NCBI GenBank assembly: GCA_041601535.1
Contig: JBFIHZ010000043.1
Coordinates: 1-17,940, forward strand
DNA: 17,940 nt
Source: JBFIHZ01 sp041601535
Lineage (GTDB): Bacteria; Pseudomonadota; Gammaproteobacteria; Xanthomonadales; SZUA-36
Direction: 5' to 3'
Below are positions 1-6,794 of the stretch, piece by piece. The notes under the pieces were generated by a model that saw only the letters and a list, made by a program, of their open reading frames with translations, was not told where the DNA came from and did no database searches. The number at the start of each line of letters is the position of its first letter. Position 1 is the stretch's first letter. Made by a program: the position numbers and the translations under genes.

Positions 1-2
1 AC

Positions 3-269
3 TGGCGTGGCGAGTTCGAGGGCACTTGGACTGGTCAGGCCCCTTTCGCATGCGAAGACACCGCCCATACCCCCTGTGCATCTACGTTTGACGGGTTTGC
101 AACCATGAACGGTGAAGAGTACCTGGTTCGAATCGAAATCACCGACAACGGCGAAGGCCAGGCTGCCATCGGAGACTTCATAAAGCTGTTCTTCCAGCCG
201 GGGGGAGGAGGAGACATGGTGGTCTACCTGGGAAGTATCGCCGGCGGCAACCTGCAGGTACATCTGTAG
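3..269 (+). CDS. 3' end of an unrecognised gene (partial)
   Basis: An open frame runs from the first complete codon at position 3 to a TAG at 267-269, giving 88 residues with no start codon needed inside the window; the N-terminus lies upstream. The fragment begins WRGEFEGTWTG and ends NLQVHL. It holds two cysteines near residues 17 and 25 and a short run of four glycines near residue 69. The alternation of hydrophobic and charged residues (for example EYLVRIEITDNGEG) suggests beta structure, as in many secreted or surface proteins. I recognise no family. The evidence that it is coding is the uninterrupted frame and plausible composition. No intrinsic terminator is visible before the convergent pgl gene, whose stop is 70 bp away. 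Function unknown. Confidence 0.5.
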   Translation, partial: WRGEFEGTWTGQAPFACEDTAHTPCASTFDGFATMNGEEYLVRIEITDNGEGQAAIGDFIKLFFQPGGGGDMVVYLGSIAGGNLQVHL

Positions 270-338
270 CGTTCGAGCGGGATGTCGCGACGGGGCCGAG
301 CATACCCACCTGTTGTGCCTGAAAGGTTGCAGCAGCTG

Positions 339-1025
339 TTACGCCGCCCAGAAAACGCGCACCGGTGTTTGTGTCTGCTGCAGCAAATGGGCCACCGGCA
401 AGTCCGGCTGGCCCGCCGCTGCCTGTTCCAGCATGTGGCGTTTATCATCGCCGAAGATCAGCAGCAGGATGCTCTCGCTGGCCAGCAGGCAGGGCATGGT
501 CAGGCTGATGCGGCCGTACGGGCTGGCGGCGGTATGCACGGGCACGCACAGGCGTTTGCCGTCAGGATCCAGCGCGGCGGCCAGGTTAGCCGCATCCGGA
601 AACAGCGATGCGAAATGACCATCCGGGCCCACCCCCAGCAAGGTGCTGGCAAACGGTGAAGGCAGCGAGCGCAATGCATCATCAAGCCAGTCACAGCGTG
701 CCTCCAGGGTGGTTCCAGCGGCATGAAATGGCAGGATATTGGCGGGCGTTGCATGCGCGGTGGCCAGGGTGCGCCGCACCAGGCCCTCGTTGCTGTCGTC
801 GTGGCTTGCCGGCACCCAACGCTCGTCACTGAGCACCACGTCGACCCGTCCCCAGTCCAGGTCTTCTTCGGACAGGGCCGCGTAAACATTGGATGGTGAA
901 CTGCCACCGGTTACCACAATGGATGCGCGGTCTTGAGCAGCAAGGCGGCTCCGAATGGCGCCTGCCATAAGCTCCGCTACCTGTAAGGCCGCTGCCTGGC
1001 GGCTTGAAAAATCTTGCAGTTCCAT
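339..1025 (-). CDS. pgl: 6-phosphogluconolactonase
   Basis: Hydrolyses 6-phosphoglucono-1,5-lactone to 6-phosphogluconate, the second step of the oxidative pentose phosphate pathway and of the Entner-Doudoroff route, in the cytoplasm. The 228-residue protein is full length for the family. Visible family motifs are TGGSSP (39-44, phosphate-binding loop), SDERWVP (66-72), DSNEGLVRRTL (77-87) and GVGPDGHFASLFP (131-143, with the conserved Asp-Gly-His). Arg172 lies in GRISLTMP. The start at 1025 is supported by AGGGA about 8 nt upstream. In many proteobacteria pgl sits next to zwf and edd; here neither is within the window. It is divergent from the histidine-rich gene at 1211 and convergent with the partial gene at the left edge. 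The identification is by motif reading and is secure at family level (NagB/RpiA-like fold, DevB type). Confidence 0.93.
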   Translation of the reverse strand: MELQDFSSRQAAALQVAELMAGAIRSRLAAQDRASIVVTGGSSPSNVYAALSEEDLDWGRVDVVLSDERWVPASHDDSNEGLVRRTLATAHATPANILPFHAAGTTLEARCDWLDDALRSLPSPFASTLLGVGPDGHFASLFPDAANLAAALDPDGKRLCVPVHTAASPYGRISLTMPCLLASESILLLIFGDDKRHMLEQAAAGQPDLPVAHLLQQTQTPVRVFWAA

Positions 1026-1140
1026 TATTCGATTCCCTGATTGGTGTCCAAGCGGAGCGGTTGGCCGCAGAGCAGGCCACCCACCGCATCGATGATACTG
1101 TAATTGCCTGCATTATGAGCCCTTGAACCCCGTCCACGCC

Positions 1141-1175
1141 CGTTCAGCTTCCGTTCACCCGCTCTCCACTACACT
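1141..1175 (+). promoter_or_regulatory. candidate response-regulator box and -10 for the His-rich gene
   Basis: CGTTCA occurs at 1141-1146 and again at 1152-1157, an 11-bp direct repeat with spacer GCTTC. A -10-like TACACT lies at 1170-1175, about 12 bp after the second half-site. There is no good -35; the second half-site occupies its place. That is the arrangement expected of activation by an OmpR/PhoB-family protein binding a direct repeat over the -35. The same spacer and TTCA half-sites recur at 4413-4429. Promoter and regulator are inferred from layout only. Confidence 0.4.
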
Positions 1176-1210
1176 GCAAGCCAGGTAAATAAATGAGCCG
1201 GAGGTTCATG

Positions 1211-1654
1211 ATGAAAAAGCAACTGTTGATCACGTTGATCGTGGCCATATTGATGACACTGGCGGGTACCGTGCAGGCTGGCGACTCGCGGCGTGGCCAT
1301 AACGGCCACCACGGCGGATATGCCAAGCATGCTTCCGCCCACCATGGCTATCGGCACGGTAAAAAGCACCGCGCGCATCACAACCGCCATTACGACCGCG
1401 GCTATTACGGTCACGGCTACCGCGACCGTCATCACGATGACTTCAGCAAAGGCGTGAAAATAGTCGCTGGTGCGGTATTGCTGGGCACCATTATCCATGC
1501 CATCAGCAACAGCGAACAACGACGCGTGGAGCGGGCGGCTTATGCCGGTGACCTCTGGTATCAGCAGGATACCAATGGCCAATGCTACGAAGTCACCCAG
1601 AATCAGCGCGGCGAAGAAGTCTGGGTGCGGGTTGACCCCCGCTACTGTTACTGA
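1211..1654 (+). CDS. small secreted histidine-rich protein
   Basis: A 147-residue protein with a classic Sec signal peptide (MKKQLLITLIVAILMTLAG, probable cleavage after VQA at 23). Residues 30-75 hold 14 histidines among Gly, Tyr, Arg and Lys, followed by a hydrophobic glycine-containing segment (about 82-97, KIVAGAVLLGTIIHAI). The C-terminal domain (about 113-147) has two cysteines, C125 and C146, that could form a periplasmic disulfide. I chose the ATG at 1211 because GGAGG (1200-1204) lies 6 nt upstream. ATGs at 1193 and 1208 are in frame, but the first lies before that ribosome site and the second only 3 nt after it. The His-rich stretch suggests binding of a transition metal such as copper, nickel or zinc in the periplasm or at the inner membrane; this is inference, and no named family is recognised. 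It is monocistronic: an intrinsic terminator follows directly. Confidence 0.85.
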   Translation: MKKQLLITLIVAILMTLAGTVQAGDSRRGHNGHHGGYAKHASAHHGYRHGKKHRAHHNRHYDRGYYGHGYRDRHHDDFSKGVKIVAGAVLLGTIIHAISNSEQRRVERAAYAGDLWYQQDTNGQCYEVTQNQRGEEVWVRVDPRYCY

Positions 1655-1676
1655 ACGCAATCCCCGTCAAATGCAG

Positions 1677-1706
1677 GAGGCCGGTTTTAACCGGCCTCTT
1701 TTTTTT
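1677..1706 (+). terminator. intrinsic terminator of the His-rich gene
   Basis: A perfect 8-bp stem GAGGCCGG (1677-1684) / CCGGCCTC (1691-1698) with loop TTTTAA is followed at once by eight T residues (1699-1706). It lies 22 bp after the stop codon. On the minus strand the hairpin lacks a U-tract, so it reads as one-directional. Confidence 0.9.
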
Positions 1707-1785
1707 ATCACCACTCTCTTCAGCCCAGCTCACAGCGGCAGCACCGCTCAGGACAATCTCCGCAGCCAGCCGAACAGCAAACGGG

Positions 1786-3021
1786 TTACGGGTTGCATGA
1801 GGCCAGCACGCCGGAAGACAGGGAAATTTCTGGCGGAGACAGGCCAGCTTGCCGTACGTCACCAACCTGTTCACACGCAGCCTGGATTTGCCCCATCGCG
1901 GCCAGTGCCTCGGCCAGCGCAAGCCGGGCGAAAAGATCCTGGCGGTGGCGGAAATTGAGCTGCGCCAGTTCCAGGGCCTTGGCGGCATTGTCAGTGTCCA
2001 GGTAGTAATCCACCGCATGATCCGCGTACATCAGTGGGTGCTGCTGCAACAGGCGGCTGTACCCCTCTGCCGCCTGCCTGGCTGCTTCACCAGCTGCTTC
2101 TGTGTTGCCCAGCGCCAGTTCGGCTTCAGCCAGTCCATGCCAGAATGCAGGCTGGTCATTCTGCCTGGTAACCTGCCGGTACAGTTCAGCCGCTCTCCGA
2201 TGGTTGCCCAGCAAGCCTTCTGTTTCGGCCAAATGCTCCGTGGCCAGGAAAAACTGGGGCATGCGCTCGTGTGCGGCGGAGAAGAAGATCCTGGCCTGTT
2301 CGTACTGGTTAAAACGCAGAAATGCAATGCCCTGTTGGACATAAATCCAGGCCAGCGGGTATGGGCTGGAATCGCCATACAGTGCCTGCGCTTGGCGCAA
2401 CAGTACTGTGGCATCGCTCAAACGGCCTTGATTGACGCTCAGCGCGGCCATCTGCACAGCGGTCAGATAATTTTCAATGGATGCAGGGTCGACGGGGCCA
2501 AGGTCTTCCGGTAAGTTGCGAGAGCGCTCAAGAGAGGCCATCGCCCGGTCCACACTCGCACCATCCGCGCCCTCACCGGCAGCCTGGGAAATTTGCTTGC
2601 TGGCCTGATCAAAGTCATGAAATCCCTGCAATACCGTGGCATATACCAGACGGTCATCAGCGCTGAAGCCGGGTAATTCCTCGGCCTCACGCATGACCAA
2701 CAGTGATTGCTCGGCATCCGCCAATCGACCTTCGATCTGAAAGCGCTGGTACAACAATCCGGCCAGCATGACCCGATAACGTGGCAGCCGGGTGAGCGCG
2801 GGATTCTGTTGAAGCGTATTAATCTGCGAGTTCAGGTTATCCAGGAAAATATCCCCCTCCGTGGTACGCAGCTCATTGAGTCCCGCCGGCCAGCCGGGCC
2901 CGGTCATGTCGGTTGCCTGCTGGATGTCGGGGGAAGGCTGCGCGGCAGAGTAGTCCTGACGTGGGCTAACCACGCAGGACGTGACGGTTAAACCGAGGAC
3001 AATCAAGGCTAGTATTTTCAT
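1786..3021 (-). CDS. tetratricopeptide-repeat lipoprotein
   Basis: A 411-residue protein beginning MKILALIVLGLTVTSC: a short signal peptide with a lipobox ending at Cys16, so it is expected to be lipid-anchored in the envelope and to face the periplasm. The frame is open further upstream (an in-frame ATG at 3126), but the ATG at 3021 is preferred because it gives the lipoprotein signal and has AAGGA upstream. The body is alpha-helical with recognisable TPR units, for example around IYVQQGIAFLRFNQYEQA, LAETEGLLGNHRRAAELYRQ and FWHGLAEAELALGNTEAAGEAA. It probably scaffolds or binds other proteins; no enzymatic motif is seen. It lies 123 bp downstream of the DUF4331 gene on the same strand, with a terminator between them, so it may depend on readthrough or its own promoter. 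I have the impression that DUF4331 and TPR genes are often neighbours, which supports a shared role. Confidence 0.85.
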   Translation of the reverse strand: MKILALIVLGLTVTSCVVSPRQDYSAAQPSPDIQQATDMTGPGWPAGLNELRTTEGDIFLDNLNSQINTLQQNPALTRLPRYRVMLAGLLYQRFQIEGRLADAEQSLLVMREAEELPGFSADDRLVYATVLQGFHDFDQASKQISQAAGEGADGASVDRAMASLERSRNLPEDLGPVDPASIENYLTAVQMAALSVNQGRLSDATVLLRQAQALYGDSSPYPLAWIYVQQGIAFLRFNQYEQARIFFSAAHERMPQFFLATEHLAETEGLLGNHRRAAELYRQVTRQNDQPAFWHGLAEAELALGNTEAAGEAARQAAEGYSRLLQQHPLMYADHAVDYYLDTDNAAKALELAQLNFRHRQDLFARLALAEALAAMGQIQAACEQVGDVRQAGLSPPEISLSSGVLASCNP

Positions 3022-3080
3022 CAATCCTTTTCCTGAATGGGTGGGTAATGAAACGTGCCCAAACCTGGAGGGTGAGCAGC

Positions 3081-3115
3081 AAAACACAACCGGCCTCACT
3101 GGAGACCGGTTGTGT
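3081..3115 (-). terminator. intrinsic terminator of the DUF4331 gene
   Basis: Read on the minus strand, ACACAACCGG (complement of 3106-3115) pairs perfectly with CCGGTTGTGT (complement of 3084-3093). One G-T wobble and three further pairs (CTC/GAG) extend the stem to 14 bp around a CAGT tetraloop. Three to four T residues follow. It sits 30 bp after the DUF4331 stop and separates that gene from the downstream TPR lipoprotein. The short U-tract may allow some readthrough. Confidence 0.8.
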
Positions 3116-3144
3116 CGCATAACCATTGCTTTGGAGACTATGGC

Positions 3145-4314
3145 TTATTGGGGTGTGCCAACAAACGGAAAATCAGGCAAGTACACATTGTCACCGTCGT
3201 CTACGTTGTCAGACACAGCGGATCCAATGATCAGACCGAGCGTGTCATCGATGACATCGTGTTGCAGTGCGCGGCCTCCGCATTGGTTCAGGAAGACACC
3301 CAGCAGAGTCAGCTCTACTGACAGGTAGTTGTCACAGGTAGCAAATGTCGTGTCGACCAGCAGGCGGTCGTCCGCCAGGAAGAAGGCCAGGTCCGCCGGG
3401 CTCAACGGGGTATTCCCGACAATGCCGTCCACGGTATCAAAGTATTCCAGGTTGGCCTGCAGCTCAGGGATGAACACAGGCCAGTCAGCGATCATGCTGG
3501 TGGTGTTATATACATCTTTGAGCGCCGGATCGCTGCTCAGCGAATAGGGGTCGATCAACGCGGTGTTCACTGCCGGACGGCCGATTCGGTCGATCTGGCG
3601 GAGGGTATGAATGGCTGCATTGGCCCCACCCTTGGACGCGCTGCCGGTCAATTTACCCGAGTCAGCGCGATGCGTTGAACCGTACACAGCCAGCACTGGT
3701 GCATTGCCATTATCGGTTAACAGGTTCACGTCGACACCGACTACGATGGCCAGCGAGTTAAGCGGTGCAAAGAAGTCTTCACCGGGATTGGTAAAACCGT
3801 CTTGCTGCGGATCAGCGCCCGCCAGATTTGCCAGCGTTTGCTGAAACCCCACCAGGTCGAAAAAGAATGGATCATCCCGCAACCCGGCGAACATGCGCAA
3901 ATCACCGTCATCATTGTAATTGACCTGGTTGAGCTTGCCGGCCACGGTGTCCGTGCCAGCCAGCGCGCAACGCATGCTTTGCGCTTTGCGCTTGCCCATG
4001 GCACGACAGCCGATCACCATGCGGTTGCCAGGTGCCAACACCGGGGGTGCAATGGAATTTTCAATGTTGAAACGATACTCCACCGCAGGGGAAAACTGAG
4101 ATGATTCGTTTGCCAAAGGGAACAGCGTGGCTACCAGAATCAGCTCATCAGCGTCATTCGGATTGATAAAGGCGTAAACATCGTTCAGGTCGGCTGCTCG
4201 ATCACTGGCGGCCAAAGGGCCGTCCAGATGATCTGCTGCCCAGGCTGAGGCTGATGCCAGCAGACCGCACGTTATCAGCAGACCGGTTAGGGGATTGAGT
4301 GTAGGGGCTTTCAT
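3145..4314 (-). CDS. DUF4331 family exported protein
   Basis: A 389-residue protein with a signal peptide (MKAPTLNPLTGLLITCGLL..., probable cleavage after ASAWA). The mature N-terminus, ADHLDGPLAASDRAADLNDVYAFINP, carries the family hallmark of an H-x-D-x-P start followed by D-x-x-D-V-Y-A-F. Downstream are the expected QIDRIGRPAVNTALI segment and a C-terminal YLPDFPFVGTPQ. The start at 4314 is chosen because GGAGA lies just upstream and the signal peptide begins there; an open extension to 4425 has no such support. The family has no established biochemical function. Members are exported, beta-rich proteins. A TPR lipoprotein follows on the same strand and a response regulator is divergent, so it may be a regulated envelope protein. 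A strong terminator follows the stop. Confidence 0.9.
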   Translation of the reverse strand: MKAPTLNPLTGLLITCGLLASASAWAADHLDGPLAASDRAADLNDVYAFINPNDADELILVATLFPLANESSQFSPAVEYRFNIENSIAPPVLAPGNRMVIGCRAMGKRKAQSMRCALAGTDTVAGKLNQVNYNDDGDLRMFAGLRDDPFFFDLVGFQQTLANLAGADPQQDGFTNPGEDFFAPLNSLAIVVGVDVNLLTDNGNAPVLAVYGSTHRADSGKLTGSASKGGANAAIHTLRQIDRIGRPAVNTALIDPYSLSSDPALKDVYNTTSMIADWPVFIPELQANLEYFDTVDGIVGNTPLSPADLAFFLADDRLLVDTTFATCDNYLSVELTLLGVFLNQCGGRALQHDVIDDTLGLIIGSAVSDNVDDGDNVYLPDFPFVGTPQ

Positions 4315-4401
4315 TGTTCTCTCCAGTTGAATTTCCACGAATGATCCGAAGTTCGGAAACCGCGGGTACATGTAATAGAACACGGAGACAATCAAGCGGC
4401 T

Positions 4402-4429
4402 GTGAACTTTGTATTCACGCTTCATTCAC
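4402..4429. promoter_or_regulatory. candidate OmpR-type binding site between DUF4331 and the response regulator
   Basis: ATTCAC at 4413-4418 and 4424-4429 form an 11-bp direct repeat with spacer GCTTC, the same spacer as the box at 1141-1157. A further inverted half-site GTGAA at 4402-4406 faces the first TTCAC. The site lies about 90-110 bp upstream of the DUF4331 start and about 150 bp upstream of the regulator start, in the shared divergent region. A weak -10-like TAGAAT (4540-4545) could serve the regulator. Binding by the regulator encoded at 4581 is inferred from repeat geometry. Confidence 0.4.
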
Positions 4430-4580
4430 ATCGTGCAGTCCGGAGCCCGCAGCATGCGCGGGTCCCGGCACCGTCCGTGGACCGGATCAACCGTCACGTT
4501 GGCATAACTGAAAAGTAACTCCTGAAGGTGTGCGTGCTCTAGAATGAGCCCAGTACCTTGTGCCGGAGTGACAGACTGCC

Positions 4581-5267
4581 ATGACAACGTCAGTATTGCT
4601 GGTCGAAGATCATGCGGACCTTGCCGCAACCATCGGCGATGAACTCGAAGCCCGTGGCTACACCATGGACTTTGCGGCCGATGGTGCATCGGGCCTGGGT
4701 CTGGCCATGTCGAAGCATTACGACCTGATTGTGCTCGACCTGATGTTACCCAAAATTGAAGGCACCGAAGTTTGCCGCCGCCTGCGCGCGCAACGGGTAA
4801 GCACTCCGATAATAATGCTGACCGCCCGCGATCAGGTCAGCGACAAGCTGGAAGGCTTTGCCACCGGCGCGGACGATTACCTGGTCAAACCGTTTGACAT
4901 GGACGAACTGGTGGCACGTATATCGGCATTACTACGCCGCAGCCGTGGCGAGGTTATTGAATCCGAGTTGCGGGTGGCAGACCTGAGTTTCGATACCGGC
5001 AGTTTGCGAGTGGAACGGGGTGGTAAACGCATTACGCTATCACCCACCGGTTTGCGTATTCTGCGCATCCTGATGCGCGAGTCGCCCAATGTAGTAACGC
5101 GCGAGGCTCTGGAACAAGAGTTGTGGGGCGATCTGTTGCCAGACAGTGACACACTGCGCAGCCATGTTTACAACCTGCGCTGTGAAATTGACCGGCCATT
5201 CGACACCAAGCTGCTGCAAACCCTGCCCGGCATTGGCTTCAGGATCGCAGCCACGGACCCTGACTGA
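4581..5267 (+). CDS. OmpR/PhoB-family response regulator
   Basis: A cytoplasmic transcription factor of 228 residues. The receiver domain (about 4-118) shows the acidic pair E9-D10, the phospho-acceptor D53 in DLIVLDLMLP, T81 and K103 in LVKPFD, all in the expected places. A winged-helix DNA-binding domain follows (about 130-225), with LSPTGLRILRILM, VVTREALEQELWG, SDTLRSHVYNLRCEID and a closing LQTLPGIGFRI typical of the OmpR/PhoB class. The start is the only sensible one for a receiver fold. GGAG is 12 nt upstream, a weak ribosome site. Its probable partner kinase is the convergent gene ending 13 bp away, so the pair is tail-to-tail, not in the usual operon. Targets may include the divergent DUF4331 gene and the His-rich gene, which share a direct-repeat box (inference). 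The specific system cannot be named. Confidence 0.93.
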   Translation: MTTSVLLVEDHADLAATIGDELEARGYTMDFAADGASGLGLAMSKHYDLIVLDLMLPKIEGTEVCRRLRAQRVSTPIIMLTARDQVSDKLEGFATGADDYLVKPFDMDELVARISALLRRSRGEVIESELRVADLSFDTGSLRVERGGKRITLSPTGLRILRILMRESPNVVTREALEQELWGDLLPDSDTLRSHVYNLRCEIDRPFDTKLLQTLPGIGFRIAATDPD

Positions 5268-5280
5268 GTTGGCATTTTGT

Positions 5281-6594
5281 TCAGCGCTTTTTGCCTATCA
5301 CCTTGGCCTGTGGCAGATCCAGCCTGACCGTGGTGCCAATTCCCGGCGTGCTGTCCACTGTGATGCGCCAGTTGAACCGACTACACAAACGCTGGACGAT
5401 GGTCAGACCCAGCCCTGAACCGGCGTAGCGGGATTCACCTCGTTGAAATGGCTCGAAAACACGTTCCAGTAACTCTGCTTCCATCCCGGGACCATCGTCC
5501 TGAACGCTGACGCCCGAGGGCATGACGCGCACCGTGACGGTACCCGCGCCGGTGTAACTGATTGCATTACGCAGGATGTTGTCCACCACGATACCGAGCA
5601 CTCGCTGCGGAGCCATCACTTCAAGCAGGCAATCTTCTTCCATCTTGACGTTAACCGCTGACATATTCAGCGCACGTTGTGCCTGCTCAATGCGTTCTTC
5701 CAGCAGATCATTCACGATGATGCCATCGCGCGGTAACCGGGATTCGTCCTCGCGCGCCAGGATCAATAGCGTTTCCAACAATTTCTCCATATCCATTACG
5801 GTGCGTCGCATGCGCGCCACAGGCTCCGCCAGTTCCCCTTCATCATCAATACGGCGATGCAGCGAATCAAGATTGGCACGCATAACCGCCAGAGGCGTAC
5901 GTAATTCATGACTGGCATTACGCGTAAAATCCCTTTCCCGCCGTACAAATTCGCTGATGCGTGCAACGAATTCATCCAGGGCGTTGGCGAGAATCTGGAC
6001 TTCACTGTCGGCAGGCGCATCCACCTGAAAATCCGAAGTCTCCAGATCACTCGCCCGCGCATCTATGGATTTCACTTTGGCAGCAAGCTGTACCAGCGGA
6101 GAAATGGCATTGCGCGAGTACCGATAGGCGATAAAAGTGAACAGGTAAACCAGCAGCAATACCAGGCTCAAGGGGGCAACACCAAAATAAAATGCCAGGC
6201 GCGATACCTGGATTTCGTCAAATACAAGATACAGGCGTGCATCCCCTTGCTCGCTGACGTGCACAAGCGGATTTCTGCCATCATGTGTTTGGGTGCGATG
6301 GAAGCCTGGCCCCAGGCCCGCCAGCCAGGCGGGAATGACATCCCCGTAGCGGGGCCGTTGCAGATAACCCCGCAAATTACGCGTGTCTGGCCGGGGAAAA
6401 TTACTGTCGCGGGCAGCCAGAGCCCAGTAGTGTTCAGCTTCCCCGTCCAGTGCCTCGTGAACCAGCACCCGTTCGACTACCTTGGCGGCCGCAGTCACAC
6501 CTACCACTACCGCTACTGAGATGGCCAAAACCTGCAGCAAATACACCTTAACAAGGTTGCCTTTCAGTGTTCCTGAGCGTCGCGATTTAGCCAT
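5281..6594 (-). CDS. sensor histidine kinase
   Basis: An inner-membrane kinase of 437 residues. One transmembrane helix lies at about 17-38 and a second at about 133-157, enclosing a periplasmic sensor loop of about 95 residues with no recognised fold. A HAMP-like linker follows (about 158-210). The dimerisation/phospho-acceptor domain contains ASHELRTPL (227-235) with H229. The ATPase domain shows the N box VDNILRNAISYT (337-348), the G1 box DDGPGM (366-371) and the G2 box GSGLGLTI (392-399). The start at 6594 has GGAGG 6 nt upstream. Its likely partner is the convergent response regulator at 4581-5267. The stimulus is unknown. It lies on the same strand as, and 200 bp downstream of, the beta-helix paralogs, with no obvious terminator between, so some co-transcription is possible. 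Confidence 0.93.
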   Translation of the reverse strand: MAKSRRSGTLKGNLVKVYLLQVLAISVAVVVGVTAAAKVVERVLVHEALDGEAEHYWALAARDSNFPRPDTRNLRGYLQRPRYGDVIPAWLAGLGPGFHRTQTHDGRNPLVHVSEQGDARLYLVFDEIQVSRLAFYFGVAPLSLVLLLVYLFTFIAYRYSRNAISPLVQLAAKVKSIDARASDLETSDFQVDAPADSEVQILANALDEFVARISEFVRRERDFTRNASHELRTPLAVMRANLDSLHRRIDDEGELAEPVARMRRTVMDMEKLLETLLILAREDESRLPRDGIIVNDLLEERIEQAQRALNMSAVNVKMEEDCLLEVMAPQRVLGIVVDNILRNAISYTGAGTVTVRVMPSGVSVQDDGPGMEAELLERVFEPFQRGESRYAGSGLGLTIVQRLCSRFNWRITVDSTPGIGTTVRLDLPQAKVIGKKR

Positions 6595-6794
6595 CTGGTG
6601 CCTCCGTGCGGGTTGGTTCAGCCCCGGGGCTCAGCAGTATGGAGCCCTTGTCGATACATCCCACGTCCAGTCAGTTTGGTGCACAGGGTGTCAGCAATAC
6701 GTGAAAGCAACTGGTTCCGATACACCCGCACGAAATGAATTCCTGCCGTTTTACGCCTTCCAGACGGTAGAGACTGCCCGTCATTCTGACCCAG

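Noticed and set aside
6620..6631. 12-bp perfect palindrome AGCCCCGGGGCT upstream of the histidine kinase
   Set aside because: A single GC-rich palindrome of this length is easily found by chance in this composition, and no promoter element is aligned with it.
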